Notes: generated by a model from the sequence alone, not told the origin. 64,000 bases of DNA from Halomonas sp. 'Soap Lake #6' (GCF_003031405.1 NZ_CP020469.1:3348001-3412000); one strand, 5' to 3'; shown: positions 26,538-35,994, counted from the first letter of the stretch. Translations and numbers: made by a program.

Positions 26538-27218
26538 ATGTACTGCCCTGTTGATAGTTTTGCTACACGTTACTTGTCTGTTCCAGAGACATGGCGTTTA
26601 TGGGTAATTTTGAGTTTTGTGCTGCTACTTTCTGGCTGTGCCACTTTTTCACCGAGCCCACCTGCGGATCAGAGTAATATCTGCGAAATCTTTCGCGAAC
26701 AGCCCAGTTGGTACGATTACGCAAGGGAGTCAGAAGATAAGTGGGGCACTCCGATTGCTACCCAGATGTCGTTTATTCAGCAGGAGTCTTCGTTTCGTAG
26801 CCACGTTCGCCCAGATCGAAAACGCTACTTAGGCTTTATCCCTGGCCCTCGTCCCTCCTCCGCCAGAGGCTACGCTCAGGCGCAAGACCCTGTTTGGGCC
26901 GAGTATCGCGATCAAGCTGGCAGCACCTTTGCAAGGCGTACTCATATGAAGCATGCCACCGACTTTATTGGCTGGTATAACCGTCGCTCACAGCAGCAGG
27001 CAGGTATCTCGCTGAGTAACCCGGAACACCTCTACTACGCCTACCATGAAGGCGCGGGCGGCTACCAACGTGGCACCTACCGTAACAAACCCCATGTACT
27101 ACGCGCAGGTAGTCAGGTATCAACACGCGCCAACCGCTATCAAGCCCAGCTCAATAGCTGCGAAGCAGAGTTCCAGTGTCGTCGCTTTTATCAAATTGGG
27201 CCATTTTGCCGTAGCTAA
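26538..27218 (+). CDS. Lytic transglycosylase-like lipoprotein
   Basis: 226 residues from the ATG at 26538 (AAGGA seven bases before); the open frame further left runs through non-coding repeats. An N-terminal helix ends in the lipobox LLSGC, so the protein is probably anchored in the outer membrane. The mature part contains MSFIQQESSFRSHVRPDR, in which the Glu of QQES is the expected catalytic acid of an SLT-type transglycosylase, then SARGYAQAQDPVW and YYAYHEGAGGYQRG. It should cut peptidoglycan glycan strands. Unrelated to the flanking genes; followed closely by a TauE gene. Confidence 0.85.
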   Translation: MYCPVDSFATRYLSVPETWRLWVILSFVLLLSGCATFSPSPPADQSNICEIFREQPSWYDYARESEDKWGTPIATQMSFIQQESSFRSHVRPDRKRYLGFIPGPRPSSARGYAQAQDPVWAEYRDQAGSTFARRTHMKHATDFIGWYNRRSQQQAGISLSNPEHLYYAYHEGAGGYQRGTYRNKPHVLRAGSQVSTRANRYQAQLNSCEAEFQCRRFYQIGPFCRS

Positions 27219-27229
27219 GGACACCACCG

Positions 27230-27970
27230 ATGCCACTATTGATTGGAGCAGCCCTGGTTAGTGTGGTGTTTTTCACCTCAGCACTCTCTGGGGTATTCGG
27301 CATGGCGGGTGGCCTAGTACTGCTGTGGTTTTTGCTACTGATATTTCCCGCGGGCACTGCAATGGCGGTACACGGCGTTATTCAGCTCACCGCAAACGGA
27401 TCACGGGCGTGGCTTTCGCGGCGCTTTATTATCTGGCGTATCGTCGCCTTGATGACGCTAGGCGTGCTGAGCGCTGCTGGGCTATTGCTGTTATTTAGCT
27501 ATAGCGCCAATGTCACTACCGTATCGCTGTTGATTGGTCTAATGCCGATTTTGGTATGGATGCCCAAGAGCTGGTTTCATCTGGATGCCAACCGCACCAG
27601 TCATGCGCTATGTTGTGGTATAGCAGCGGGCGGGTTGACCATTGCCGCCGGGGTTTCTGGACCGCTGATTGACCTCTCCTTTGTGCGCTCCCAAATGGAT
27701 CGCCGACAGGTTGTTGCCACTAAGGCAATGATCCAGGTGGTTGCTCACAGCATTAAGATCATCTTTTATCTCGGCTCAGCGCTGGCGCTGAGTGCTGGAG
27801 AGTGGAGCATTGTTCTACTGGCCGCACCGTTCGCAATTTTCGGCACCCATACCGGCAACCGCATTTTGCAGCGTCTCACCGATGCCAACTTTCGCACCTG
27901 GACCCGCTGGATAGTCACCGGCATAGGGGTTTTCTACTTTCTGCAAGGCGTATTCTTATTAACACGTTAG
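27230..27970 (+). CDS. TauE/SafE family anion exporter
   Basis: 246 residues with about eight helices. The family repeat is visible as SALSGVFGMAGGLVLLW near the start and AAGGLTIAAGVSGPLIDLSF in the second half. Members move sulfite, sulfoacetate or other organosulfur anions. It starts 11 bases after the transglycosylase gene. Substrate unknown. Confidence 0.88.
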   Translation: MPLLIGAALVSVVFFTSALSGVFGMAGGLVLLWFLLLIFPAGTAMAVHGVIQLTANGSRAWLSRRFIIWRIVALMTLGVLSAAGLLLLFSYSANVTTVSLLIGLMPILVWMPKSWFHLDANRTSHALCCGIAAGGLTIAAGVSGPLIDLSFVRSQMDRRQVVATKAMIQVVAHSIKIIFYLGSALALSAGEWSIVLLAAPFAIFGTHTGNRILQRLTDANFRTWTRWIVTGIGVFYFLQGVFLLTR

Positions 27971-27995
27971 CGCGGTTCCGGCAGTAACCGAACTC

Positions 27996-28050
27996 GCTAC
28001 ATCAGAGCTACATCAGAGCTACATCAGAGCTACATCAGAGCTACATCAAA
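27996..28050. repeat. Five 11-bp tandem repeats reaching into the end of the cupin regulator
   Basis: GCTACATCAGA occurs four times perfectly, then GCTACATCAAA. The stop codon of the minus-strand regulator (28046-28048) lies in the fifth copy. Copy number could therefore vary without changing the protein. Confidence 0.95.
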
Positions 28051-28597
28051 ACGCCTTACTGGGCGATGCGCAGCTAACAATCTTGCAGTCAACATCGCCA
28101 ATATTACGAAAGCGGTGTGGTATGTTGGTTTTGAAATAGTACGACTCTCCAGGAATCAATCTCCGCACTGAAGAACCTACCGTCAGTTCTATTTCACCTT
28201 CCAGCACAACCCCCGCCTCTTCCCCGTAATGGGAGATCATTTCCTGGCCGGTGTCGGTTCCCGGTGGATAGTGCTCAATCATAAATGCCAGCCCCCGGTT
28301 AGGCCGGTTGGCCCCCACCAGCTTTAACGTAATCCCACCTGAGCCGATATCCACCAAGTCTTCGGGTGAGTAGAAAATTTGCTCCTGATTATCGAGATCC
28401 ATGGTGAAGAAATCCCCCACGCTTATGGCAAAGGCGTTAAGAATTTTCTTTAGAGAGCTGACAGACGGGCTAACTTTTCCCTGTTCAATCAGCGACAAAC
28501 TGGAGTGGGTCACCCCACACTGCTTTGCCAGCTCACGCTGCGAAATTCCGCGCAGCTTGCGCAAGGAACGCAGCCGCTCGCCTACGTCATCTGTCAT
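28046..28597 (-). CDS. puuR: PuuR-like regulator, Cro/C1 helix-turn-helix with cupin
   Basis: 183 residues. Helix-turn-helix about 7-61 (GERLRSLRKLRGISQRELA, THSSLSLIEQGKVSPS), cupin_2 domain about 105-178 (HYGEEAGVVLEGEIELTVG, IPHRFRN). E. coli PuuR has this layout, represses the puu genes and is released by putrescine. The gene is the last of the leftward polyamine set but is probably a separate unit, since a terminator lies upstream of it. A near-dyad CGATA-N8-TATCG (28640-28657) precedes its start. Confidence 0.85.
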   Translation of the reverse strand: MTDDVGERLRSLRKLRGISQRELAKQCGVTHSSLSLIEQGKVSPSVSSLKKILNAFAISVGDFFTMDLDNQEQIFYSPEDLVDIGSGGITLKLVGANRPNRGLAFMIEHYPPGTDTGQEMISHYGEEAGVVLEGEIELTVGSSVRRLIPGESYYFKTNIPHRFRNIGDVDCKIVSCASPSKAF

Positions 28598-28680
28598 TCC
28601 TGATTAACTCCCTGTTGGTTTGCCTATGATGCTATGCGTCGATATTGCAATTTATCGATAAAATGGTGCCTATCATAGCG

Positions 28681-28706
28681 CAAAAAAAGCCCCACCATGG
28701 TGGGGC
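28681..28706 (-). terminator. Intrinsic terminator of the nhaC gene
   Basis: GCCCCACCATGGTGGGGC is a perfect 18-bp palindrome. On the minus strand it is followed at once by seven T. It ends the unit that includes the antiporter at 28774. Confidence 0.9.
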
Positions 28707-28773
28707 AAGCTTTCAACACAAACACACTCGATACAGGCTTTCAATCAATGCGTCTTCATACAAAGAGCGCGAA

Positions 28774-30234
28774 TTAAGCTCTGGAAGCAGCCAGTTCGGT
28801 GGCCGACTCATCGCGTACGGACTCATTTTCATAGGCAATCCGGAAACCGGTAAAGCCATAAATAATGGCAAACACCGGGCTTAGCAGCGCCAAAAATGCA
28901 TAAGGCGCATAGCTAAAGGCACTGACCCCTAGCGTGGCAAACATGAAAGCACCACAGGTATTCCAGGGCACCAAAGGTGACGTCATGGTGCCAGCATCTT
29001 CTACCGTGCGAGACAAGTTTTTAAGCTTAAGTAAACGACGCTGGAACTCACTGGCGTACATGCGGGCAGGCAAAATAATACTCAGGTACTGGTCGCAGCC
29101 CACCACATTAGCGGTCATTGATGTGGCCACAGTGGTAGCAATCAGGCTACCAGTAGTCTTGGCCAGTTTAAGCAGGCTTTCTACGATCGTGCGGAAGAAC
29201 CCTGACGCCTCCAGAATACCGCCAAAACTCATGGCAATGATGATCAGTGAAACGGTCCACATCATGGCCTCAACACCGCCATTCGTCAGCAGCTCATCCA
29301 CCGCTTCATTTCCGGTCTCTACTACATAGCCTTCCACAAAAATGGGGAAGCTATCCGCCAACGGCACGCCTTGAATCACAATCGTGCAGATAAACCCCAT
29401 CAGCGAGCCAACGGCCAGCGCAGGAATGGCAGGCACCTTCTTGATCATCATAACAATCACCGCCGCAGGGACTAATAGCAACCAGGGGCTGATGATAAAT
29501 AGCTCGTCCAGATTCTGCTGCAGCTCTTCCACTTGTGCCGCACCATCGCCGGAAGTTGTCATGTTCAAGCCGATAATGGTGTACAGCACCAGTGCAACCG
29601 TTAGTGCAGGTACTGTGGTATAGAGCATGTAGCGAATATGCTCAAACAGATCCACACCGACAACACCGGCTGCCATATTGGTGGTCTCGGAAAGCGGCGA
29701 AATCTTATCGCCAAAATAAACGCCCGAGATAACGGCACCAGCAACAATGGCAGGGTTAAGACCGAGCCCTTCACCTACGCCCATCAGCGCGATACCGATA
29801 GTGCCTGCAGCGGTCCAAGCATTGCCGCCGGCCAATGACACCACACAACAGATCAAACAGGCGGCCACCAGAAAGTAGCTCGGCGACAGAATACTCAGTC
29901 CGTAATAAATCATCGTGGGGACAATACCACCAGCAATCCAATAGCCGATAATCGTGCCAATGATGAGCAGAATCACAATCGCCTGAGTGGTCAAACCAAT
30001 GGAGCGTAAGATACCTGCCTCAAGCCGCTTCCAACGGCTGCCAGTTGCAAGCGCTACGCAGGTGGCCACAATAGAGCTCAAAAATAGCGGCAAATGCGGA
30101 TCAGTTTCGTAATAACCAATAAAAATCCCTAATGATACCGCCATAAACACAATCGGTATCATGGTGGCTTTTAGGCTAGGCCGGGGGGTTTCCAGCGTTT
30201 CCTGGTCTTCCTTAGCAGTAGTGTCGGTCGACAT
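28774..30234 (-). CDS. nhaC: NhaC-family sodium/proton antiporter-like carrier
   Basis: 486 residues, about 12 helices. NhaC landmarks include GGIVPTMIYYGL, SGVYFGDKISPLSETTNMA, and GCDQYLSIILPARMYA with TVEDAGTMTSPLVPWNTCG further on. Related proteins exchange protons for sodium, but several members carry amines or amino acids instead. Placement after the puuC-type gene, with a common terminator, suggests a role in polyamine exchange; this is inference. A second NhaC-family protein stands beside agmatine deiminase (41896). Confidence 0.88.
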   Translation of the reverse strand: MSTDTTAKEDQETLETPRPSLKATMIPIVFMAVSLGIFIGYYETDPHLPLFLSSIVATCVALATGSRWKRLEAGILRSIGLTTQAIVILLIIGTIIGYWIAGGIVPTMIYYGLSILSPSYFLVAACLICCVVSLAGGNAWTAAGTIGIALMGVGEGLGLNPAIVAGAVISGVYFGDKISPLSETTNMAAGVVGVDLFEHIRYMLYTTVPALTVALVLYTIIGLNMTTSGDGAAQVEELQQNLDELFIISPWLLLVPAAVIVMMIKKVPAIPALAVGSLMGFICTIVIQGVPLADSFPIFVEGYVVETGNEAVDELLTNGGVEAMMWTVSLIIIAMSFGGILEASGFFRTIVESLLKLAKTTGSLIATTVATSMTANVVGCDQYLSIILPARMYASEFQRRLLKLKNLSRTVEDAGTMTSPLVPWNTCGAFMFATLGVSAFSYAPYAFLALLSPVFAIIYGFTGFRIAYENESVRDESATELAASRA

Positions 30235-30455
30235 AGTGTCCTCACTTAATGTTTGCTTATTGATGGTATTATTACCGTTTGGAAATCATTGCAGTGATGG
30301 CGACTCCGATCATTGTTATGCTTGTTTTTATAAGTTTTTCAGGCACATGGCCTACTCGGCCAGGAGCCACTGTTATTGCAGTGACGCCCAGCGTTGTAAA
30401 ATCAAATCAATAAAGATGCAGTACTCCGACGAGGCTTATTACGAGCTGCTATGTT

Positions 30456-31976
30456 TTAGACGCTCAGCGACATCCATACCGTTTTCACTTCACAATATTT
30501 CTCCTGCGCGTGGAGAGACTTATCACGTCCATTTCCCGATTGTTTGACACCTCCAAAGGGGACTGTTTGATCAACGCCGGCCCAGTTATTCACATACACT
30601 TGGCCAGATTGCAGTCGCCTAGACACCCGCATGATACGGTCGATATCCTGACTCCAGACACCAGCCGCAAGGCCGTAATCACTGTCATTGGCCAGCGCAA
30701 TTGCCTGCTCTTCACTATCAAAGCCGAAAACGCTCAATACCGGCCCAAAAATCTCCTCTCGACCGATCCGCATTTCGGGGGTGACGTTGTCGAATATGGT
30801 AGGGGGTAAGAAATAGCCCTTTGAAGCACTAGCTTCTCCACCCAGTTTCAGTGTCGCGCCTTCGCTTACCCCAAGGCGGATATAGTCGAGTACTCGCTGA
30901 TACTGTGCTTCATCGACCATGGCGCCCATAAAGCTGTTCGGGTCGAGGGGATCTCCCGGCTGCATCTGCTCGGCGGCTTTTACGACACGGGCTACAAAGT
31001 CTTCACGGATGCTGTTTTCCACCAGCAGACGGGAGCCAGCGATACACACTTCTCCCTGGTTGTGGAAGATTGCGGCTGCAGCACTCTGGGCCACTGCATC
31101 AAGTTGCTGGCAGTCGGCGAAAACGATGTTAGGGCTTTTACCACCACACTCCAGAAAGACGCGTTTAAGGTTGGACTGCCCGGCGTACTGCATTAGTTGC
31201 TTACCCACACCTGTAGAGCCGGTAAAGGCAAGGCAATCCACTTCCATGGAAAGCGCCAGCGCTTTGCCCACCGTGTGGCCATAGCCCGGTAACACTTGGA
31301 AAACTCCTTGAGGGATACCGGCTTCCTGGGCTAATTGTGCCAAGCGCAATGCCGAAAGTGGTGATTTTTCCGATGGTTTGAGGATGACACTGTTGCCCGC
31401 CGCCAGCGCAGGGGCAATCTTCCAGGAGGTCATCATCAGCGGAAAATTCCACGGCACAATAGCAGCCACTACACCCATTGGCTCGCGTAGTACAAGCCCC
31501 AGCGCCCCAGCGCCGGTTGGTGCTACTTCACCGTAAAGCTTGTCGATACATTCTGCCTGGTAGCGCAAACAAGCAACGGTACCCGCAACATCGCCCAGTG
31601 AACTGGAAATTGGCTTACCCATATCCAGCGTATCCAGTAACGCTAATTCGTTGCGGTGAGCATTCACCAGCTCTGCCAGACGCAGCAGTACACGTTTACG
31701 CTGACCCGGATCACACCGCGACCAAGCACCACCTTCAAACGCGGCGCGAGCCGCCTGGGTGGCAAGTTCGGCATCTGCCGTGTCACAGCTGGCTACCTCT
31801 GCCAGTGTTTCACCCGTGGCGGGGTTAATGCTAGCTAATGTGCTGCCATTCACGGCAGACACAAACTCCCCATCAACAAAGGCACGTGTTTCGAAGCTAA
31901 GCGCTGCCGCTAACGCCTGCCAATCGGCTAGGGTATGGGGAGGAAGCTTGCTTGTCAGTGGAGTGTTGGCCGTCAT
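30456..31976 (-). CDS. puuC: PuuC-like gamma-glutamyl-gamma-aminobutyraldehyde dehydrogenase
   Basis: 506-residue NAD(P)-dependent ALDH. Motifs: IVPWNFPLMMTSWK, E276 (FLECGGKSPN), catalytic C311 (NQGEVCIAGSR) and FGGVKQSGNGRDKS near the end, as in PuuC and related broad-range aminoaldehyde dehydrogenases. It oxidises gamma-glutamyl-aminobutyraldehyde or free 4-aminobutanal. Its ATG overlaps the stop of the upstream transaminase (TAATG), so it is coupled. A close paralogue lies at 46125. Confidence 0.9.
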   Translation of the reverse strand: MTANTPLTSKLPPHTLADWQALAAALSFETRAFVDGEFVSAVNGSTLASINPATGETLAEVASCDTADAELATQAARAAFEGGAWSRCDPGQRKRVLLRLAELVNAHRNELALLDTLDMGKPISSSLGDVAGTVACLRYQAECIDKLYGEVAPTGAGALGLVLREPMGVVAAIVPWNFPLMMTSWKIAPALAAGNSVILKPSEKSPLSALRLAQLAQEAGIPQGVFQVLPGYGHTVGKALALSMEVDCLAFTGSTGVGKQLMQYAGQSNLKRVFLECGGKSPNIVFADCQQLDAVAQSAAAAIFHNQGEVCIAGSRLLVENSIREDFVARVVKAAEQMQPGDPLDPNSFMGAMVDEAQYQRVLDYIRLGVSEGATLKLGGEASASKGYFLPPTIFDNVTPEMRIGREEIFGPVLSVFGFDSEEQAIALANDSDYGLAAGVWSQDIDRIMRVSRRLQSGQVYVNNWAGVDQTVPFGGVKQSGNGRDKSLHAQEKYCEVKTVWMSLSV

Positions 31977-33352
31977 TACGCACTCTCCAGCGAATGCGTG
32001 ACCGCCAGTTTTTCAGCGGTTTTGTCGAGCGCCAAACGTGCCTTGCTCACCAGTTCGTCGATTTCATTGCGCGTGATAATTAGCGGCGGTGAAATCACCA
32101 TAGTATCGCCCACAGAGCGCATGACTAACCCGCTGTCAAAACAGAAGTCACGACACAGATTGCCTACTGAGAGAGATTTATCAAAACGCTCACCCGTTTG
32201 CTTATCAGCCACCAGCTCCAATGAGCCAATCAAACCCAGTGAACGGGCTGCACCTACCAACGGGTGTTCTGCCAGTTCCTGCCAGCGCTCAGCCAGGTAA
32301 GGCCCAAGTTCATCACGAACTTTTTCTATCACTCGCTCGCTTTCCAGCAGCTCAAGGTTTTTCAGTGCCACAGCAGCGCAGACCGGATGCCCGGAGTAGG
32401 TAAAACCGTGGAAGAATTCGCCACCGTCTTCGATCAGCGTATCTGCCACACGATCCCCTACCAGCACAGCGCCAATGGGCAGATAGCCCGACGACAACCC
32501 CTTGGCGATCGGCATCAGATCAGGCTTGAGTCCATAGTGGGTACTGCCAAACCATTCGCCTAAACGACCAAAACCACAGATTACTTCGTCGGCAATTAAT
32601 AGAATATCGTACTTGGCCAATACCTCTTTCACCGCCGGCCAGTAGCTGTCTGGTGGAATGATCGCCCCCCCTGCCCCCTGCACGGGTTCAGCAATAAAGG
32701 CCGCGACTTTGTCTTCACCCAACGCCAGAATTTTGTCTTCAAGCGCTTGCGCGCACTGCTTACCAAACTCCTCCTGGCTCATATCGCGCCCTTCGCCAAA
32801 CCAGTAAGGCTGGCAAATATGCGTGATCCCCGGTACACAAGGGCCGCCCTGGTCATGCATCGGCGCCATGCCGCCTAGGCTCATGCCCGCCACGGTAGAG
32901 CCGTGATAACCATTTTCCCGCGAAATGATCCATTGCTTTTCTGGTTTGCCCTTGAGCGCCCAATAGCGGCGCACCATGCGTAACACGGTGTCGTTAGACT
33001 CGGAGCCAGAACCGGTGAAGAACACATGATTGATGTGTTCAGGCGCCAGTTCACTTAACTTGGCGGCTAACTTCACTGCGGGTGGGTGGGTGGTTTTAAA
33101 GAAGTTGTTGTAGTACGGCAGTTGTTGCATCTGCTCGGTGGCGGCGTCTACTAGTTCCTGGCGCCCATAACCAAGGTTCACACACCAAAGACCCGCCATA
33201 CCATCAAGAATCTGGTTCCCCTGGCTGTCATAAATGTAAACCCCGTCGGCGTGGGTGATGATGCGAGTGCCCTCTTCACCAAGTGATTTAAAATCGGTGA
33301 ACGGGTGAAGGTGGTGTTGACGATCCAGCGCTTGATAATCTTGGGTCTGCAT
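31976..33352 (-). CDS. spuC: SpuC-type polyamine:pyruvate aminotransferase
   Basis: 458-residue class III PLP transaminase with GLWCVNLGYGR, FTGSGSESNDTVLRMVRRYW, ADEVICGFGRLGEWFG and PLP lysine K284 (PIAKGLSSGYLPIGA). This pattern is that of putrescine/omega-amine:pyruvate enzymes such as SpuC. It would turn putrescine into 4-aminobutanal, a second entry to GABA beside the glutamylated route. It lies between puuD and puuC on the minus strand. Confidence 0.88.
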   Translation of the reverse strand: MQTQDYQALDRQHHLHPFTDFKSLGEEGTRIITHADGVYIYDSQGNQILDGMAGLWCVNLGYGRQELVDAATEQMQQLPYYNNFFKTTHPPAVKLAAKLSELAPEHINHVFFTGSGSESNDTVLRMVRRYWALKGKPEKQWIISRENGYHGSTVAGMSLGGMAPMHDQGGPCVPGITHICQPYWFGEGRDMSQEEFGKQCAQALEDKILALGEDKVAAFIAEPVQGAGGAIIPPDSYWPAVKEVLAKYDILLIADEVICGFGRLGEWFGSTHYGLKPDLMPIAKGLSSGYLPIGAVLVGDRVADTLIEDGGEFFHGFTYSGHPVCAAVALKNLELLESERVIEKVRDELGPYLAERWQELAEHPLVGAARSLGLIGSLELVADKQTGERFDKSLSVGNLCRDFCFDSGLVMRSVGDTMVISPPLIITRNEIDELVSKARLALDKTAEKLAVTHSLESA

Positions 33353-33387
33353 AGTTCAGTTCCTGATCAAATCATTGCAACAAGCTT

Positions 33388-34194
33388 TCAGCAGGCAGCA
33401 AGTTGGGCGTCACGTTGGGTACGATGCTGACGACATGCCGTCGCAAAACCCTGAAACAGTGCGTCATAAAGGGGGTGTTCTTGGGGGCGCCATTCTGGAT
33501 GCCACTGAACAGCCAGTGCGAACGCGGCGGCGCCACGCACGGAAATCGCTTCAATTAACCCATCTGGAGCCCAGGCTTCTGCATCCAAACCTGGGGCAAG
33601 CTGGTCAATACCCTGCTGGTGCAGCGAATTCACCTCCGCACACGTGCCGTTATAGAGCGTCGCTAATACGCCTCTAGAGCGAATGTCTACCTTATGAGAG
33701 GGAGCATAGTGGCCTGCCAAATCGTCAGCAGATGGCTCACGGTGATCAAGCATGCCCGGCAGTGTTTGTACGGCCTGATGTAACGTGCCTCCAAAGGCCA
33801 CATTCATTTCCTGAAACCCACGACAAATGCCAAAAAGTGGTAACTCCTGGCGGACCGCCTCGTGCACCCAACCAAGTGCTTCTTCATCGCGCCGTACATC
33901 ATCTCGGGTATTTTCCGGAGCTAGCTCAGCGCCATAACGGTCTGGAGAGACGTTGGTATAGCTGCCAGTTAACAGTAAGCCATCTAAGCTGCTCAAGAGC
34001 GTGGTGGCCTGCTCTGCACGTTGCTCAGGCGTCAACGTGTCAGCGGCCAGTACGGGAAGAATCACTGGGGTGATACCGTAGCGATAAAGCGCCTGCAGGT
34101 ATTTGTCTGTCACTATCTGGGCGGGGTGCCCCTCCACCTCTCGGCAGCAGGCGATAACACCCACCAGAGGGCGTGGGAAATCAATTGCTTGCAT
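33388..34194 (-). CDS. puuD: Gamma-glutamyl-GABA hydrolase
   Basis: Class I glutamine-amidotransferase-like hydrolase (peptidase C26) that releases GABA from gamma-glutamyl-GABA. From the ATG at 34194 it has 268 residues; a GTG at 34206 could add four. Nucleophile C124 sits in FGICRGFQEMNV and the His-Glu pair in VQWHPEW (232 and 234). First gene of the puuD-spuC-puuC unit, divergent from puuA. Confidence 0.92.
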   Translation of the reverse strand: MQAIDFPRPLVGVIACCREVEGHPAQIVTDKYLQALYRYGITPVILPVLAADTLTPEQRAEQATTLLSSLDGLLLTGSYTNVSPDRYGAELAPENTRDDVRRDEEALGWVHEAVRQELPLFGICRGFQEMNVAFGGTLHQAVQTLPGMLDHREPSADDLAGHYAPSHKVDIRSRGVLATLYNGTCAEVNSLHQQGIDQLAPGLDAEAWAPDGLIEAISVRGAAAFALAVQWHPEWRPQEHPLYDALFQGFATACRQHRTQRDAQLAAC

Positions 34195-34383
34195 AAGTTG
34201 ATACACTTTGTCAGTTGTTATGTTTTATTCAACGCTTATCCCAACATAGCGCGGCTTGTTTTATTTTCCAACACCAAAACGTCAATTTTGTGAAAATAAA
34301 ATTTAAGACACTGATAAATAAGGATATAAAAAACCTTCCGACAGTAGGGGGATAAAAAACACACCATTTTTGTTATTAAATAA

Positions 34384-34433
34384 TTGACACTGCGAGCAAC
34401 CAGGGCAAGGATAATGTTAGTGAAACACTAACA
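34384..34433 (+). promoter_or_regulatory. puuA promoter with a perfect 19-bp dyad
   Basis: TTGACA (34384-34389) and GATAAT (34410-34415, long spacer) look like promoter elements. Directly after them TGTTAGTGAAACACTAACA (34415-34433) is a perfect palindrome with a 3-base centre, where a repressor would block the transcription start. The natural candidate is the PuuR-like protein encoded at 28046. Assignment is inferred. Confidence 0.6.
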
Positions 34434-34474
34434 CTGAGTCACCTCCAACATTGCACAAGAACAAGGGTCAGCGT

Positions 34475-35857
34475 ATGTCTTCCGCCCATAATATTGACAA
34501 CGAAACTTCAGCTTTTTTAGATAGTTACCCAGATATCACCAGCATAGATCTGTTGATCAGCGACCTGAATGGCGTTATCCGTGGCAAACGTATACCTGTC
34601 AGTAACCTCAGCAAGGTGTTCGAAAAAGGCATCTATCTACCTGCCTCAGTGTTTGCACTGGATATCAACGGCAACACTGTGGAAGAAACAGGGCTTGGAC
34701 TTTCCAGTGGTGATGGTGACCGCTTGTGCCGCGCCATCCCTGGCACGCTTCATGCAGTTCCATGGATAAATAACAAGCACTACGGTCAGCTATTACTGAC
34801 CATGGAAGAAATGGACGGTACACCCTTCTTCGCCGATCCGCGCCAGATCTTACGGCGTATTCTTGGGCAACTTTCGGGCCTTGGATTAACGCCAGTGGTC
34901 GCACTTGAACTGGAGTTTTATCTAGTCGATCGGCAGCGCTGCGAAAGCAATCTGATCCAGTCGCCGAAATCCCCCTGTAGCGGTGAACGGGCTACTCAAA
35001 GCCAGCTCTATTCCGTGCTGGAGCTGGATGAGTACGCCGAGTTTATTGATGATTTGCAAAGTGCTGCTCAAGCTCAGGGCCTACCACTGGATACTGTGCT
35101 TAAAGAGTGTGCTCCCGGCCAGTTTGAAGCTAATTTGATTCACACGGATGATGCTCTGCTCGCTTGTGACTATGCAGTACTCCTTAAACGGCTAATCAAG
35201 GGAGTGGCATTACAACACGGCTTTGAAGCCACCTTTATGGCCAAGCCTTACGGCCAGGAAGCCGGTAGCGGCACCCATGTTCATATCAGCCTACTGGATG
35301 AGAACGGGAAAAATATCTTTGCTGAAAACGGCGATGACCCGTTGGAAAATAAAGCGTTGCAGCACGCTGTGGGCGGGCTGCTGGAATTAATGCCAGACTC
35401 CATGGCACTACTAGCTCCGAACCTCAATTCGTACCGTCGTTTCCAGGAAGGGTACTACGTGCCCATGGCTCCCACCTGGGGGTACGACAATCGTTCAGTG
35501 GCAGTCCGTGTTCCTGCTGGTTCGAAAGACGCACGGCGCATTGAGCATCGTGTAGCTGGTGCCGATGTAAACCCATACCTGCTTCTCTCCACGGTGCTGG
35601 CATCAATTCATTACGGACTGACCCAACAGCGCCAGCCCCCTGAACCGATCATTGGCAATGCCTATGAACAGATTCCTGCCCAGCTAACTAATAGCTGGAC
35701 CAAGGCGTTGCACCTGCTGAGCACCAATCGCATATTCGGTGAGCTATTTGGTGAGGATTTCCTCCATGTATTTATAGCTAACCGCCACGCCGAACGCGCT
35801 GAAGCCATGCGTGAAGTTAGCGCAATGGAATACGACTGGTATCTACGCCACGTATGA
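34475..35857 (+). CDS. puuA: Gamma-glutamylputrescine synthetase, glutamine-synthetase family
   Basis: 460 residues from the ATG at 34475 with AGGG upstream. N-terminal DITSIDLLISDLNGVIRGKR is typical of PuuA-like proteins. The catalytic domain has ALELEFYL, GSGTHVHISL and the nucleotide/ammonia part NRSVAVRVP with RRIEHRVAGADVNPYL. It joins glutamate to putrescine using ATP. Divergent from puuD; a hairpin terminator follows. Confidence 0.92.
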   Translation: MSSAHNIDNETSAFLDSYPDITSIDLLISDLNGVIRGKRIPVSNLSKVFEKGIYLPASVFALDINGNTVEETGLGLSSGDGDRLCRAIPGTLHAVPWINNKHYGQLLLTMEEMDGTPFFADPRQILRRILGQLSGLGLTPVVALELEFYLVDRQRCESNLIQSPKSPCSGERATQSQLYSVLELDEYAEFIDDLQSAAQAQGLPLDTVLKECAPGQFEANLIHTDDALLACDYAVLLKRLIKGVALQHGFEATFMAKPYGQEAGSGTHVHISLLDENGKNIFAENGDDPLENKALQHAVGGLLELMPDSMALLAPNLNSYRRFQEGYYVPMAPTWGYDNRSVAVRVPAGSKDARRIEHRVAGADVNPYLLLSTVLASIHYGLTQQRQPPEPIIGNAYEQIPAQLTNSWTKALHLLSTNRIFGELFGEDFLHVFIANRHAERAEAMREVSAMEYDWYLRHV

Positions 35858-35887
35858 GCTGTTAGACACGAATGAGTTGTTAGAAAA

Positions 35888-35912
35888 GAGAGAGGCGCTT
35901 GCCGCCTCTCTC
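35888..35912 (+). terminator. Terminator of puuA
   Basis: GAGAGAGGCG and CGCCTCTCTC form a 10-bp stem with a 5-base loop, followed by TTGTTACTTTTGT. Confidence 0.85.
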
Positions 35913-35929
35913 TTGTTACTTTTGTCTGT

Positions 35930-35994
35930 CTTGCCCTGCTATCTTGCCCTACTCTCTTGCCCTACTCTCTTGCCCTACTCTCTTGCCCTACTAT
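35930..35994. repeat. Five 13-bp tandem repeats
   Basis: CTTGCCCTACTCT occurs three times perfectly, flanked by one-to-two-base variants (CTTGCCCTGCTAT and CTTGCCCTACTAT). It lies between the puuA and puuB terminators, so it is outside any transcript that I can define. Confidence 0.95.

Noticed and set aside
27996..28050. CRISPR array
   Set aside because: Units are contiguous with no spacers and no cas genes are present. The same holds for 35930-35994.
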